NCBI GenBank assembly: GCA_002371135.1
Contig: DFGB01000078.1
Coordinates: 1 to 32,369, forward strand
DNA: 32,369 bases
From: Verrucomicrobia bacterium UBA3761
GTDB taxonomy: Bacteria; Verrucomicrobiota; Kiritimatiellia; RFP12; UBA1067
Direction: 5' to 3'
In this document: in pieces, positions 24,813 to 32,369 of the stretch
Position numbering within the stretch: the first letter of the stretch is position 1
Layout of the letters: each line of letters opens with the position of its first letter
Translations under genes and position numbers: made by a program
Notes under the pieces: generated by a model
What the model was told of the DNA's origin: nothing
The model's input: only the letters and a program-made list of their open reading frames with translations
The model's database searches: none

Positions 24813-25655
24813 CTACTGCATGGCACTGATTTCCGCTGTTTGGGCCTCGATCAGATCCCGCAAGCTTGGCTGCGAGCACGCCGCATCGGAATAAACGACA
24901 ACGGGTAGATGGACACCGTCGATTTTCAGCGGACGCAGGCGCAATGCCGAAGAGGCCCTTACACGGCCATTGCTGAAGCCGAGCGCGGATTTTTCTTTGC
25001 CAGAAAAACCGCTGCTCCTTCTCAAGTCGCGAAGGAAACCGCCAAGAGCTTCCTGGCATTTCTCGCCGCTTTGAAATACCTCATCGCTTATTTTGCGCAC
25101 CAGAATCGAGTCGCCGCAATCATCGCAGAGTGATTTCAATTGTTCGAGCGTCGCACCGTGCTGGGAAGCAAGTGCGCCGCAACCGCGTGTCGCACGCAGC
25201 CCAAGCGCCCCGAACATTGAAAACGCTCTGAGGGCAACTTGCAATTTTGCTTCGGTCTCGGCGGTCAGCGGCGTTCTCGAAAGCACTTCGAGATTGAAAC
25301 TCGTCCCAGGTGCGAAATAGTGCTGCGCCATCGTCCTGTGGACGCCATCGTTGTTGCCGGACGCCCTTGCAAAGTAATAAATGTAGCCCTTGTCGGACAT
25401 TGGCGAGAATGTGAGTTCCGGTCCGGGTTTTATATTCGCCCCGCTTGTCCGAAGCACGACTGCGCTCGCCTTGACCGTGCCGTGGACACTGCCGAAGACG
25501 GCGGCTTCATTTTCGGGCGCACCACCCAATATACGGAACCACCATCGCAATTCGCCGCGTATGGAAGGGACGCGAATCTCAGGCAAATTTTGCTCGGCCC
25601 CTGCAAGAAATGCAGGCGTGATGAACTCAAGCCGTTCTTTGAAAAGAACTTTCAT
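24813..25655 (-). CDS. cmr1: Type III-B RAMP protein Cmr1
   Basis: 280 aa. The RAMP signature PSIRGELRWWFRILGG lies at about 30-45 after FITPAFLAGAEQNLPEIR, diagnostic for Cmr1, and a GLGLRATRGCGAL-like glycine-rich loop lies in the middle. Cmr1 is found at the 3' end of the crRNA in Cmr complexes. The start overlaps the cmr6 stop by ATGA. It is the last gene of the tightly packed operon. Confidence 0.93.
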   Translation of the reverse strand: MKVLFKERLEFITPAFLAGAEQNLPEIRVPSIRGELRWWFRILGGAPENEAAVFGSVHGTVKASAVVLRTSGANIKPGPELTFSPMSDKGYIYYFARASGNNDGVHRTMAQHYFAPGTSFNLEVLSRTPLTAETEAKLQVALRAFSMFGALGLRATRGCGALASQHGATLEQLKSLCDDCGDSILVRKISDEVFQSGEKCQEALGGFLRDLRRSSGFSGKEKSALGFSNGRVRASSALRLRPLKIDGVHLPVVVYSDAACSQPSLRDLIEAQTAEISAMQ

Positions 25656-26818
25656 TGCGGCATCCTCCCGAGATTATGGTCTTTCGCCCATTTGAATACG
25701 GCATCAACGGCTGCTTGGTTCTTCCGTTTCTTGTCGGTGCGAAGCATTTGCCAGACATCGGCGCCGATGCCGTCCGGGAACTGGAGGGCTCGGACGATTT
25801 CGGATTTCATGTCGTCATCGGCACTGGCAAAGTTTTTGGCGAACGTCTTTCCACCTTTGCCGCATACGGCGAGCGCACCGGATTCCTGCCAGCGTTCCAA
25901 GACGCCCATCGAGGCCCTTCGCGCTCTCGTTGCGGCCTGCTCCGCTTCGAGCCTGGCCATCTCGGCTGCGGCTTGCGCTTTCGCAACTTTTTCGGCTGCT
26001 TCTTTCTTGCGACGATTCTCCGCCTCCGCCTCGGCCGCCTCGTCGTACTCGAACCAGCCATAGCCGGCTGAGGTCTTTGCGCCGATGCCATTCTGCGTCA
26101 GCGCGAGGACGAGCCAGTGTTTCGCCCGTGCAAGCAATTCGCTATCCGCACCACGCGGCACGAGCGTGAATACAAATCGAGCCCCGGCCTCGACGGACGG
26201 GAAGAAACTGGGAACCGGCAGCTCGTCGTCAGTGGCGTCAGGTTTTTTCCTGGCGTAGTATTCCTTATGGTGGCAGTTGACGATGTCGACGACCAGCCGC
26301 GCAGTGGTCTCCGGCACGGCAGAGAGAAACGCCACCTCGCCGGATTGCGCGTTGCTGAATCCACATTGCGTTTTGAGATACTCGTCGAGGCCTCGCTCTC
26401 CCGTAGGATAGCCGAATATGGCGGCGACTTCCTTAGCCGCATTGATTTTGGCATCGCCACATTCGGCTTCGTTCCAGGCCTGCCAAGCCGCATGGCGCGC
26501 GCAACCTTTCAGCGCACTGCCGGGGATGTACGGCGCATTGCAGTGCGGATGAATGCAGAGCCCCGCATTCTCAAGAACGCCGCCTGCCTGATTGACTATC
26601 AGCCGTCCGCCGAGTTTAGCGATTATGGATATTGAGCCTTTGGGTTTCGGCAGCGCAATCCTCCCCGCAGTCTTACTGACAACGGCTTCAATCTCGGCTT
26701 TCTTGATATTGTCGCCAAGCCTGACGAACTTCTCAAGCCGAAGCGATGCGGACTCGCATTTGGGGAATGCGTCACCCCCCAAGAGTTCCTTGACCCTGTT
26801 CAACGCAGTGCTGTTCAC
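25652..26818 (-). CDS. cmr6: Type III-B RAMP protein Cmr6 with C-terminal extension
   Basis: 388 aa, longer than usual Cmr6 (about 230-310). The RAMP core is residues about 45-260: APYIPGSALKGCARHAAW and the closing GIGAKTSAGYGWFE. After it comes an Ala/Glu/Arg coiled coil (about 263-300) and an ~85-residue tail ending WAKDHNLGRMPQ that I cannot assign. The start is GTG 26818, overlapping the cmr5 stop as GTGA, with AAGGAG just upstream; the longer frame to 26932 would overlap cmr5. Confidence 0.9.
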   Translation of the reverse strand: MNSTALNRVKELLGGDAFPKCESASLRLEKFVRLGDNIKKAEIEAVVSKTAGRIALPKPKGSISIIAKLGGRLIVNQAGGVLENAGLCIHPHCNAPYIPGSALKGCARHAAWQAWNEAECGDAKINAAKEVAAIFGYPTGERGLDEYLKTQCGFSNAQSGEVAFLSAVPETTARLVVDIVNCHHKEYYARKKPDATDDELPVPSFFPSVEAGARFVFTLVPRGADSELLARAKHWLVLALTQNGIGAKTSAGYGWFEYDEAAEAEAENRRKKEAAEKVAKAQAAAEMARLEAEQAATRARRASMGVLERWQESGALAVCGKGGKTFAKNFASADDDMKSEIVRALQFPDGIGADVWQMLRTDKKRKNQAAVDAVFKWAKDHNLGRMPQ

Positions 26819-27204
26819 GGCGTCTCTCCTTGTTTTTCGTCCTTGCCAGGCTTTGCAAAGCGGCGAAGGTAGTTGAGGTAAGCGAGCGCTTCCGCCGTGA
26901 CTGCCCGCAGAACACCGGCCTCCTTGCCGCAAAGCGCATCCATGAAGCCCTGAAGACTATCGCAAGGAAGACCATGATCCAAGCCTGATTTCTTCAGATG
27001 GTCGAGGATTGCCTTGAAAACGTTTCCATGACCAACCTCCTCGTTTTCGATTGCAAAGGCGAGTGCACCAAGAAATCCGTTTTGGATAATCTGCGCCGGC
27101 ACTTTCTTGGCAACAGCGCGCCCGCCTTCTTTGCCGGTGCCGATTTTGTCGCGCCAGGCGTAGGCGTTCTTTGCGCGGACTTGCTCCAGATTGCGCATGC
27201 TCAT
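26815..27204 (-). CDS. cmr5: Type III-B small subunit Cmr5
   Basis: 129 aa, all-helical, typical Cmr5 length. The start MSMRNLEQVRAKNAYAW matches the family. Cmr5 packs along Cmr4 to form the minor filament of the complex. AAAGGAGGTGAAATA precedes ATG 27204, which overlaps the cmr4 stop by one base (TAATG). A much longer upstream frame is a shadow inside cmr4. Confidence 0.9.
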   Translation of the reverse strand: MSMRNLEQVRAKNAYAWRDKIGTGKEGGRAVAKKVPAQIIQNGFLGALAFAIENEEVGHGNVFKAILDHLKKSGLDHGLPCDSLQGFMDALCGKEAGVLRAVTAEALAYLNYLRRFAKPGKDEKQGETP

Positions 27205-28043
27205 TATTTCACCTCCTTTGTCGCGACGCTGCACCAGCCGAGCCCCGTCGTCATGTCCGCGCCGATCTGCAGCAAATTGTTCTCGCATTCCAGTTTCGCT
27301 TTCAGCCTGTCGAAATCGGCGGCGTCGCGCGAATTGAGCATGGAGTAGAACATCGTCTCGCCTGGCACGTTCTCCTGGCTGTACAGCGCCCCTTTTGAGA
27401 CGACACCGGTCGTATCGTCGATGCGGGTGTGGTTTGCGATCTCGCAGGCGTTTTCGGCGAAGTATGCGAACAACTCGTCGCTGACGATGGCGAGGCGGTT
27501 TTGAACTTCGCCCTTCCATGCCGGTTCTTCAGATAGCGCGGCGAACGCGTTGACAATCTCCTCCGGGACTTTGCCTGCGACGGCAAGCGGATATTCCTCG
27601 AAAATAACACTGCCTTCGATTTGCAGTTTTTCCGCAGCGCGGGCCTTGCCGCTTTCGACTTCGTTCGCGGCGAACTCCATGCGCGCGTCGGCGGCAAAAC
27701 GTTTCAGCACGAGCGGGCAGGTTATCCACGCAAAGCAATGTCTGGCACTCCGCACAGGGAAGGCCAAGAGTTTCCCTTCGCCGATCAAGAGCGAGCCTGC
27801 ATGGGCGGCATCTGCCGATTCAGCCCCCAGCAACGCGATCCCCTCCGCATTGCGCTTCGGATTCCTCGGATCGCTCGCGTCAAGCCATAGATCCGCGAGA
27901 ACGCCTTTGATGGTGCTGCCCGGGATGACGGGGAAACGCGTGTGGCGTTCACGAGCGACTGGCTGGTCCACCGCGCCGACGGCAGAGCCGCAGCCGACGT
28001 GCAGCGGGGTGCGGGTGAAGATGGTCATCAATTTAGTGTTCAT
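27204..28043 (-). CDS. cmr4: Type III-B RAMP protein Cmr4 (target-RNA cleaving)
   Basis: 279 aa. The N-terminus TRTPLHVGCGSAVGAVDQPV carries H15 and D26, the position of the catalytic Asp that cuts target RNA at 6-nt steps in characterised Cmr4. RHTRFPVIPGSTIKGVLAD is the RAMP glycine-rich motif. It forms the complex backbone. ATG 28043 was chosen over the frame start at 28061 because AAGGAAATACC precedes it. It lies 21 nt after cmr3. Confidence 0.95.
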   Translation of the reverse strand: MNTKLMTIFTRTPLHVGCGSAVGAVDQPVARERHTRFPVIPGSTIKGVLADLWLDASDPRNPKRNAEGIALLGAESADAAHAGSLLIGEGKLLAFPVRSARHCFAWITCPLVLKRFAADARMEFAANEVESGKARAAEKLQIEGSVIFEEYPLAVAGKVPEEIVNAFAALSEEPAWKGEVQNRLAIVSDELFAYFAENACEIANHTRIDDTTGVVSKGALYSQENVPGETMFYSMLNSRDAADFDRLKAKLECENNLLQIGADMTTGLGWCSVATKEVK

Positions 28044-28064
28044 GGTATTTCCTTTTTCCAATTA

Positions 28065-29276
28065 TCAGTTGTTGTTGAATGGGGCAGGGGCGGGGACGTA
28101 GGAGCATACCCCGAGGCCGAAACCTTTTTCGCCCAAGTCCGAAAGCGCTTTCAAGTCGAGGGTCTCCACGAGCTTCGCCGCCTCTTGCGTCGTCTTGCAT
28201 TCAAACACGTAGGACGAGCCGGCCGGCACGGCCAATTCCGTAAGCTTTTCATGCCCCATGGAATCGTATCCCGAGAAGGCGACCGCCTTGCCGAGGCATG
28301 CGGCGATCAGCGTCGCGGTCTCGAACGGCTTTGACTCCACTTTCATACGGGCGCGATAGGCAGCGCGCGATTCGCCCGCCCGCCGCAGTGTTTTGTTCGC
28401 CGGGAGCATCACTTTCCCGGTGCAAGTTCCGTCTTCAGTCTTGCCGAGCCAATTTGGATACCACCCGCCGACGAAAAGCGCAGGCGCGAGCAACGTCCAT
28501 CGGACGAAGCGGCTTGGCGTTCCGCGCGGCAGGGAGGCGAGGAGCATGCGCAAGTCTATGCCCGAGTCGAAAAAGCGCACCATTCCACCTTGCCCGCCGA
28601 AGCGAACCATGCGCCCCGCGAGCGACTCCGCTTCTCCTGTTTCGATTTCGCAAATCATCCTCGTTCCATTGCACAGTCGCAGATATTCGGCCGCATACTG
28701 TCCGCTCTCGCACCTGCCCTCGACGCGGCGCGACGCCCCGGTCGCCGCGTCGAGCGTAGTCCCGGTCCGCAGCTCGATTTCATACAGCTTATTGCCTGCG
28801 CTTTCCGGCATGTCAGGCTCGTTCGCGCCCTTGCCTTTACCGACTTCGCCTTTCAGGTAGCGCGCGTAATCATCGCAACCTATCCAGCGAGGATAAGACT
28901 TCTTCTCCACGACGCGATCGATGAATCCCGCCTGAAGAGGCACGGCGATGTCGGTCGCGCCAATGCCGTCGCCGAATCCGAGAAGTTGCATATCCCAGTC
29001 GAGCGGCATGGGTAGATAGACTTCGCCACCAGACAGAGGGAACGGTCCCGTCACATGCAGATCGGAGACCTTGCCGTACCACTCGCGCTCAGGAGCATCG
29101 GAATTGCGCAAGAGTTCGTGGATGACAGCGCTGAAAAGCAGGTCTGGGCGTGGCCAGTTCGCGCCATGTCCGACATTGAAAACATCGTCCTTCCGGCTCT
29201 TGTCCACATCCATCGGACGACCATCCCGGAAAAACAGTACGTCGCGCGATTCGAGTTCAAAGCATTTCTTGCCCAT
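28065..29276 (-). CDS. cmr3: Type III-B RAMP protein Cmr3
   Basis: 403 aa. The opening FELESRDVLFFRDGRPM is the Cmr3 hallmark, and the C-terminus keeps the glycine-rich GEKGFGLGVCSYVP RAMP loop. Cmr3 holds the 5' handle of the crRNA beside Cas10. ATG 29276 has GGAGGATGGAAC directly upstream and lies 14 nt after cas10. Confidence 0.94.
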   Translation of the reverse strand: MGKKCFELESRDVLFFRDGRPMDVDKSRKDDVFNVGHGANWPRPDLLFSAVIHELLRNSDAPEREWYGKVSDLHVTGPFPLSGGEVYLPMPLDWDMQLLGFGDGIGATDIAVPLQAGFIDRVVEKKSYPRWIGCDDYARYLKGEVGKGKGANEPDMPESAGNKLYEIELRTGTTLDAATGASRRVEGRCESGQYAAEYLRLCNGTRMICEIETGEAESLAGRMVRFGGQGGMVRFFDSGIDLRMLLASLPRGTPSRFVRWTLLAPALFVGGWYPNWLGKTEDGTCTGKVMLPANKTLRRAGESRAAYRARMKVESKPFETATLIAACLGKAVAFSGYDSMGHEKLTELAVPAGSSYVFECKTTQEAAKLVETLDLKALSDLGEKGFGLGVCSYVPAPAPFNNN

Positions 29277-29290
29277 GTTCCATCCTCCTG

Positions 29291-30694
29291 TCAGTCGCGC
29301 GGGCGGTTGATGAACGATTCGCACAGGAACAACCCAAGAAAATCCTCGGGGCGTCCGGCGAGTTTGCTGTCGGAAAGATAAGCATCGATATCGGCCTCTG
29401 TCAGGACGCCCTTTGCCGCCTCAGTCTGCATGAGCGCATGAAGCGTCTCTGCGCAAACAACGCCTTTCATAGATTCCCAATCCATTTGCAGCCTGCCGCT
29501 CTCGTCCCGCCGCCCGAATGCATACGGTTGCAGAAATCCTGCCAATTTGTAGGCAAAGCCACCCAGGCGATCGGTGCTCGCCGTCAACTTGGCGTAGATG
29601 TCAAGTGCAGGCGAATCCCACGAGCATCCCCAATAGAGAATTTCGCCGGAGCGCTTCATGACGCTCACCGCCAGGGCATCGCGTCCGTATATATGCTTGG
29701 CGCGGCTTTCCGCGATGCGAGCCTCCCGGATGACATCCTGGAGCGGCATCCTGGCCGAGCCTATGGCAATGCCTGCCGATGCGGTGACCTTGCGTTCTAG
29801 CGGCGCGTTGATTTTTTCCACGAAGTCTTTCGCCAACCTTGCCGCGATTGCGAAGGCTTTTTTCGCATTTACGACGGCCAGCACGTCGTCGCCGCCTGCA
29901 TAGACGAGGATGCCGTCATCAGGAGCAATCTTGACGCCGGCCGCGTAGTCAGCAAGTTTGCGACTGAATTCCCTATGCTCTTCCTGGGTTTTGAAATTGG
30001 AGAGTCTCGCTCCCATGCGGTCGCCGTCCAACGCAATGACTGCGATGTATTTGCCGGGATTGCCCAGGTCCAACCGCTCGGCAACATGCTTTTTGATGAG
30101 ATTCATTGCACCGCGTGCGCTGTTGCGGTTGGACTTGTCTGGCTTGACGTCAAGCGCCGCTTCCTTGCCTGAGAGAAAGTCCTTCACCTCGCCGCAGGCC
30201 TCTTCCGGCCATGCCGCAAACGCGCGGGCGTTGCGCCGCATTGCCATTAGCTTTCCAATGGTCTTGTAGTCGCTACCCATATCGAGCGTTGGCTTTTTGA
30301 GAACCGCCCACGTCGTCTGCAAAAACGCATCGACCTGCCGGTCGAATGCGGCACGTCTAGCGTCCGGAAGAGAAGCGCGGGCCTCGCCCGAGAAGCGCTT
30401 CAATTCGCACCGCGCCGCCACATCCGCAGCCCGTGCGTATTTTTCACCCTCTCCATGCGGCACGAACGCGAGGAAGCGATTGGGTATTCCTTCCAATTTA
30501 TCTTTTTCGACGGCCGGGAAAACAGCCGTCTCCCAATATTCCGGAATTTCCTTCAGCGCCGCCGCTGCCAGGGCACTGAGCAATTCCGACCCGGCCTTCA
30601 AGTCCGCCAGAGTCTCAGCCTGCGCGATGAACTCCTGGACCGGTCCAAGCTGGAACAGGAGGAGTTCCTTCGTTTTGCACTCACCTTCAGCCAT
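29291..30694 (-). CDS. cas10: Cas10/Cmr2, cyclase-competent, HD domain missing
   Basis: 467 aa, short for Cas10 (commonly 600-1000). It starts directly with the first palm segment (LLLFQLGPVQEFIAQA, 11-26; DLKAGSELL), so the N-terminal HD nuclease is absent. The second palm has DGDRMG at 223-228 and the cyclase motif GGDD at 267-270, both intact, so it should make cyclic oligoadenylates when target RNA binds. No zinc cluster is evident. Defence would then rely on Cmr4 RNA cleavage and the CARF effectors. The start overlaps the upstream stop as TGATG. Confidence 0.93.
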   Translation of the reverse strand: MAEGECKTKELLLFQLGPVQEFIAQAETLADLKAGSELLSALAAAALKEIPEYWETAVFPAVEKDKLEGIPNRFLAFVPHGEGEKYARAADVAARCELKRFSGEARASLPDARRAAFDRQVDAFLQTTWAVLKKPTLDMGSDYKTIGKLMAMRRNARAFAAWPEEACGEVKDFLSGKEAALDVKPDKSNRNSARGAMNLIKKHVAERLDLGNPGKYIAVIALDGDRMGARLSNFKTQEEHREFSRKLADYAAGVKIAPDDGILVYAGGDDVLAVVNAKKAFAIAARLAKDFVEKINAPLERKVTASAGIAIGSARMPLQDVIREARIAESRAKHIYGRDALAVSVMKRSGEILYWGCSWDSPALDIYAKLTASTDRLGGFAYKLAGFLQPYAFGRRDESGRLQMDWESMKGVVCAETLHALMQTEAAKGVLTEADIDAYLSDSKLAGRPEDFLGLFLCESFINRPRD

Positions 30695-31083
30695 CAGATT
30701 TCCTTTCTCGATTTATTCCAAGTAAGTTTCAAGACTTGCCAACCAGCGATTTGCTCCGGCACGACCTCCGCGCCGGCGGGCGGCCGGAATCCTTCTTGAT
30801 AGTCAGGCGAAAGCAGCCAGCACGTGTCGAACTCGCAGCCGCCGAGCATGGGAAGTCCCTCGGGAGAAAGCGTAATCGCCGGCCGTTCCGTGCGCGGCTT
30901 GAGCGATCTGCCCAGTTCCTCCTCCGCCGCAGCAAGCGTATTCGCATGCCCCCAGAAAGACACCACATCCGCGTCTGCAAGCGCTCCCATCAGCGCCGCA
31001 AGCGGCTGCGGCTCGGCGACCATGCGCGCGTTGCGCACCAGACTGAACGGGAAGGAATTCCCGATTAATATTTTCTTCTTCAT
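30694..31083 (-). CDS. Unknown 129-aa protein, first gene of the Cmr operon
   Basis: No family that I can name with confidence. It begins MKKKILIGNSFPFSLVRNAR, then VVSFWGHANTLAAAEEELG, RPAITLSPEGLPML, CWLLSPDYQEGFRP and closes with GWQVLKLTWN. It has no signal peptide or membrane helix and no obvious nuclease motif. Its place directly before cas10, with a TGATG overlap, suggests a role in the complex, in cyclic-nucleotide handling or in regulation, as with the small Csx proteins. ATG 31083 lies only 8 nt after the -10 of promoter C, so the transcript would be nearly leaderless. Confidence 0.75.
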   Translation of the reverse strand: MKKKILIGNSFPFSLVRNARMVAEPQPLAALMGALADADVVSFWGHANTLAAAEEELGRSLKPRTERPAITLSPEGLPMLGGCEFDTCWLLSPDYQEGFRPPAGAEVVPEQIAGWQVLKLTWNKSRKEI

Positions 31084-31091
31084 CGCAGCAC

Positions 31092-31145
31092 ATTGTACCA
31101 AATCTCAGTCTGCCAGTCAGCCAAACAGATATCCGCAGATATCCG
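31092..31145 (-). promoter_or_regulatory. Promoter C with perfect tandem CGGATATCTG box
   Basis: Minus strand: two exact copies of CGGATATCTG (31126-31145), then CTGACT (31115-31120), 17 nt and TACAAT (31092-31097). The box lies within the last codons of the NE0113 gene, encoding SDICGYL. It would drive the seven-gene operon from the 129-aa gene to cmr1. Confidence 0.65.
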
Positions 31146-32262
31146 AGAGTTTTTTGCGGTTGCGCCATTTAATCCGCTCCACCGGGAAGGAAACCGGATT
31201 GCCGCGCTCCGGGACCAGCGACGCAGCCATGTCCCCGAGCCCGGACTTTTTCAGTTTACTGCGCAAGGGCGATATGACTTTCGCGACGTCGATCAGAACG
31301 CCTTTGGGATCGTCATCCCGCGGCATCTTGAACTTTTCTCTATTCTTGAACCGCTCTATCCAGTCGTATTGCACAACGCCTTCCTGATTGTGCAGTCTGT
31401 GCAACCTGTCGTATATTGCTTCACTTGTCGAAATGCCGCCAGCAAAAAGAACTAGCGCCGCAAATCCGCTTGCACCAACATTACACGCCCGCGAATCGAT
31501 CAGCACAGTTCCCTTCGCAACGTCGATTTCGATTTCGGGGATTACGACCGCACGCGGCGCTTCGCTCTGCACCCTGGAAACAAGCGTACGGTAGGACGGC
31601 GGAATCGTCTTGAACTTCTCTTGATACCAGCCACGCATGCGCACGAAAGGAATCTCGAACAACTCGCTCTGGGCATCCTCTATTCTATATTGCCTTCCAG
31701 TCGCCCGAACGGTGTAGATTGTGCCTGGCTCCGGGAAGAAGAACGGCGGTTCCACGCCTTGCTCGAATTCAGGCGGCATGAGCACATGGTACACTTTGTC
31801 CTGCTCACGCCCTAGGAGCGTCATACACGAGAAGAGAAGCGCGCTCATCGTCTTGCGACCGCCCGCTATCGAGACATGAAGCTCCGTCTCGCAGTCTTCG
31901 GTATATTGCCTAAGCTGCGACAGCATGAAATCGGCGGCTCGGAGGTTATCTTCCACGCTGCGGAGATCGTCGATTTCGTTTCCCGATGCGTCCGGAATGA
32001 CGCGAATTGAAGTCGAGCCGAAAACAAGTTTTCCGTAGAACGGAATCTTATCGCGCTTCAAGCAGGAAAGCATCGCGTTCCAGATTCCTTCGCCAAACAG
32101 TTTCCTCTCTAGCAGGTTCTTGCCGCTTTTCGTAGTAAAAACCACGATTTCATCAGGCACGATCTGGGGATGGAGATGTGCAAGTTCCCACACCGTGTTT
32201 GTCAAAACTGCGGGCGACGTTCCCATTGCAGCCACAAGCATCTTCCGCTTATATTGCACCAT
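31117..32262 (-). CDS. NE0113-family CARF protein with winged-helix-like C-terminus
   Basis: 381 aa. The N-terminal CARF domain (about 8-215) starts MLVAAMGTSPAVLTNTVWEL and carries the ligand loop SIAGGRKTMS at 131-140, as in the Cas_NE0113 family of type III loci (labelled ring nuclease/Csm6 in some pipelines). Residues about 240-368 lack a HEPN R-x4-H site and instead resemble an OmpR/PhoB-type winged helix: IPEIEIDVAKGTVLIDSRAC, then GASGFAALVLFA and VISPLRSKLKKSGLGD; this reading is tentative. It could be a cyclic-oligoadenylate sensor that binds DNA. ATG 32262 follows GGGAGG; the TTG at 32274 is less likely. Confidence 0.8.
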   Translation of the reverse strand: MVQYKRKMLVAAMGTSPAVLTNTVWELAHLHPQIVPDEIVVFTTKSGKNLLERKLFGEGIWNAMLSCLKRDKIPFYGKLVFGSTSIRVIPDASGNEIDDLRSVEDNLRAADFMLSQLRQYTEDCETELHVSIAGGRKTMSALLFSCMTLLGREQDKVYHVLMPPEFEQGVEPPFFFPEPGTIYTVRATGRQYRIEDAQSELFEIPFVRMRGWYQEKFKTIPPSYRTLVSRVQSEAPRAVVIPEIEIDVAKGTVLIDSRACNVGASGFAALVLFAGGISTSEAIYDRLHRLHNQEGVVQYDWIERFKNREKFKMPRDDDPKGVLIDVAKVISPLRSKLKKSGLGDMAASLVPERGNPVSFPVERIKWRNRKKLSDICGYLFG

Positions 32263-32291
32263 ACGACCTCCCAATTATCATAACTGAAAAA

Positions 32292-32320
32292 ATTATACCA
32301 AAGATGCCGGAGAAATGCAA
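32292..32320 (-). promoter_or_regulatory. Near-consensus promoter of the NE0113 gene
   Basis: Minus strand TTGCAT (32315-32320), 17 nt, TATAAT (32292-32297). It has no CGGATATC box, unlike the other three promoters of the locus. An inverted pair ATGCA/TGCAT (32315-32332) overlaps the -35 and could be an operator. Confidence 0.65.
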
Positions 32321-32369
32321 CAGTGGATGCATAGTGCGCGATTCGCCCAAAATGGTAAAATCTAATGAG

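Noticed and set aside
31117..32262. Csm6/Csx1-type HEPN ribonuclease
   Set aside because: The C-terminal half has no R-x4-6-H motif.
32315..32332. ATGCA/TGCAT palindrome as a firm operator
   Set aside because: Arms of only 5 bp occur often by chance; mentioned only as a possibility in the promoter entry.
1..32369. tRNA, rRNA, riboswitch, insertion sequence or phage attachment site
   Set aside because: None with recognisable conserved features was seen by eye on either strand.

Overview
The window reads as chromosome of a Gram-negative, GC-rich bacterium. The housekeeping proteins, a Kelch/mutarotase-sodium symporter fusion and the dense short-word repeats between genes suggest the PVC superphylum (Kiritimatiellota/Verrucomicrobiota or Lentisphaerota-like). 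That placement is an inference from gene style, not from a marker gene.

Layout. 407-3553: a mutarotase-like/Na+ symporter fusion and gmk. 3669-8087: a two-gene McrB/McrC-type restriction module whose ATPase carries a long coiled coil (CoCoNuT-like). 8176-12635: an MBL-fold hydrolase, a secreted unknown, tsaD, xseB and a GHKL ATPase, all on the plus strand. 12653-17132: rmuC, a YfcE-like phosphoesterase, folP and htpG on the minus strand. 17254-18376: a decayed DUF2075 gene behind a Nudix hydrolase. Many gaps here hold inverted-repeat or word-repeat elements.

18700 to 32369 is a type III-B (Cmr) CRISPR-Cas locus, entirely on the minus strand. In transcription order it holds: an NE0113-family CARF protein with a possible winged-helix tail; an unknown 129-aa gene; cas10 without an HD domain; cmr3, cmr4, cmr5, cmr6 and cmr1 (tightly packed, several start/stop overlaps); a Card1/Can2-type CARF nuclease; a 42-aa membrane peptide; cas1; cas2; a leader; an array of 27 intact repeats plus one decayed repeat; and two more peptide genes (40 and 37 aa) just past the array. 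No cas6 is visible. One array interval is 348 nt instead of 35-46 nt and carries two coupled, truncated reading frames.

The most interesting signal is a 20-bp box, tandem CGGATATCTG half-sites with a 10-bp period, placed 27-28 bp upstream of a -10 element at three promoters: those of the post-array peptides, of the peptide-cas1-cas2 unit and of the Cmr effector operon. The NE0113 CARF gene lacks the box and has its own near-consensus promoter. A testable model is that one regulator, possibly the CARF-winged helix protein itself, ties adaptation, interference and the small membrane peptides into one regulon.
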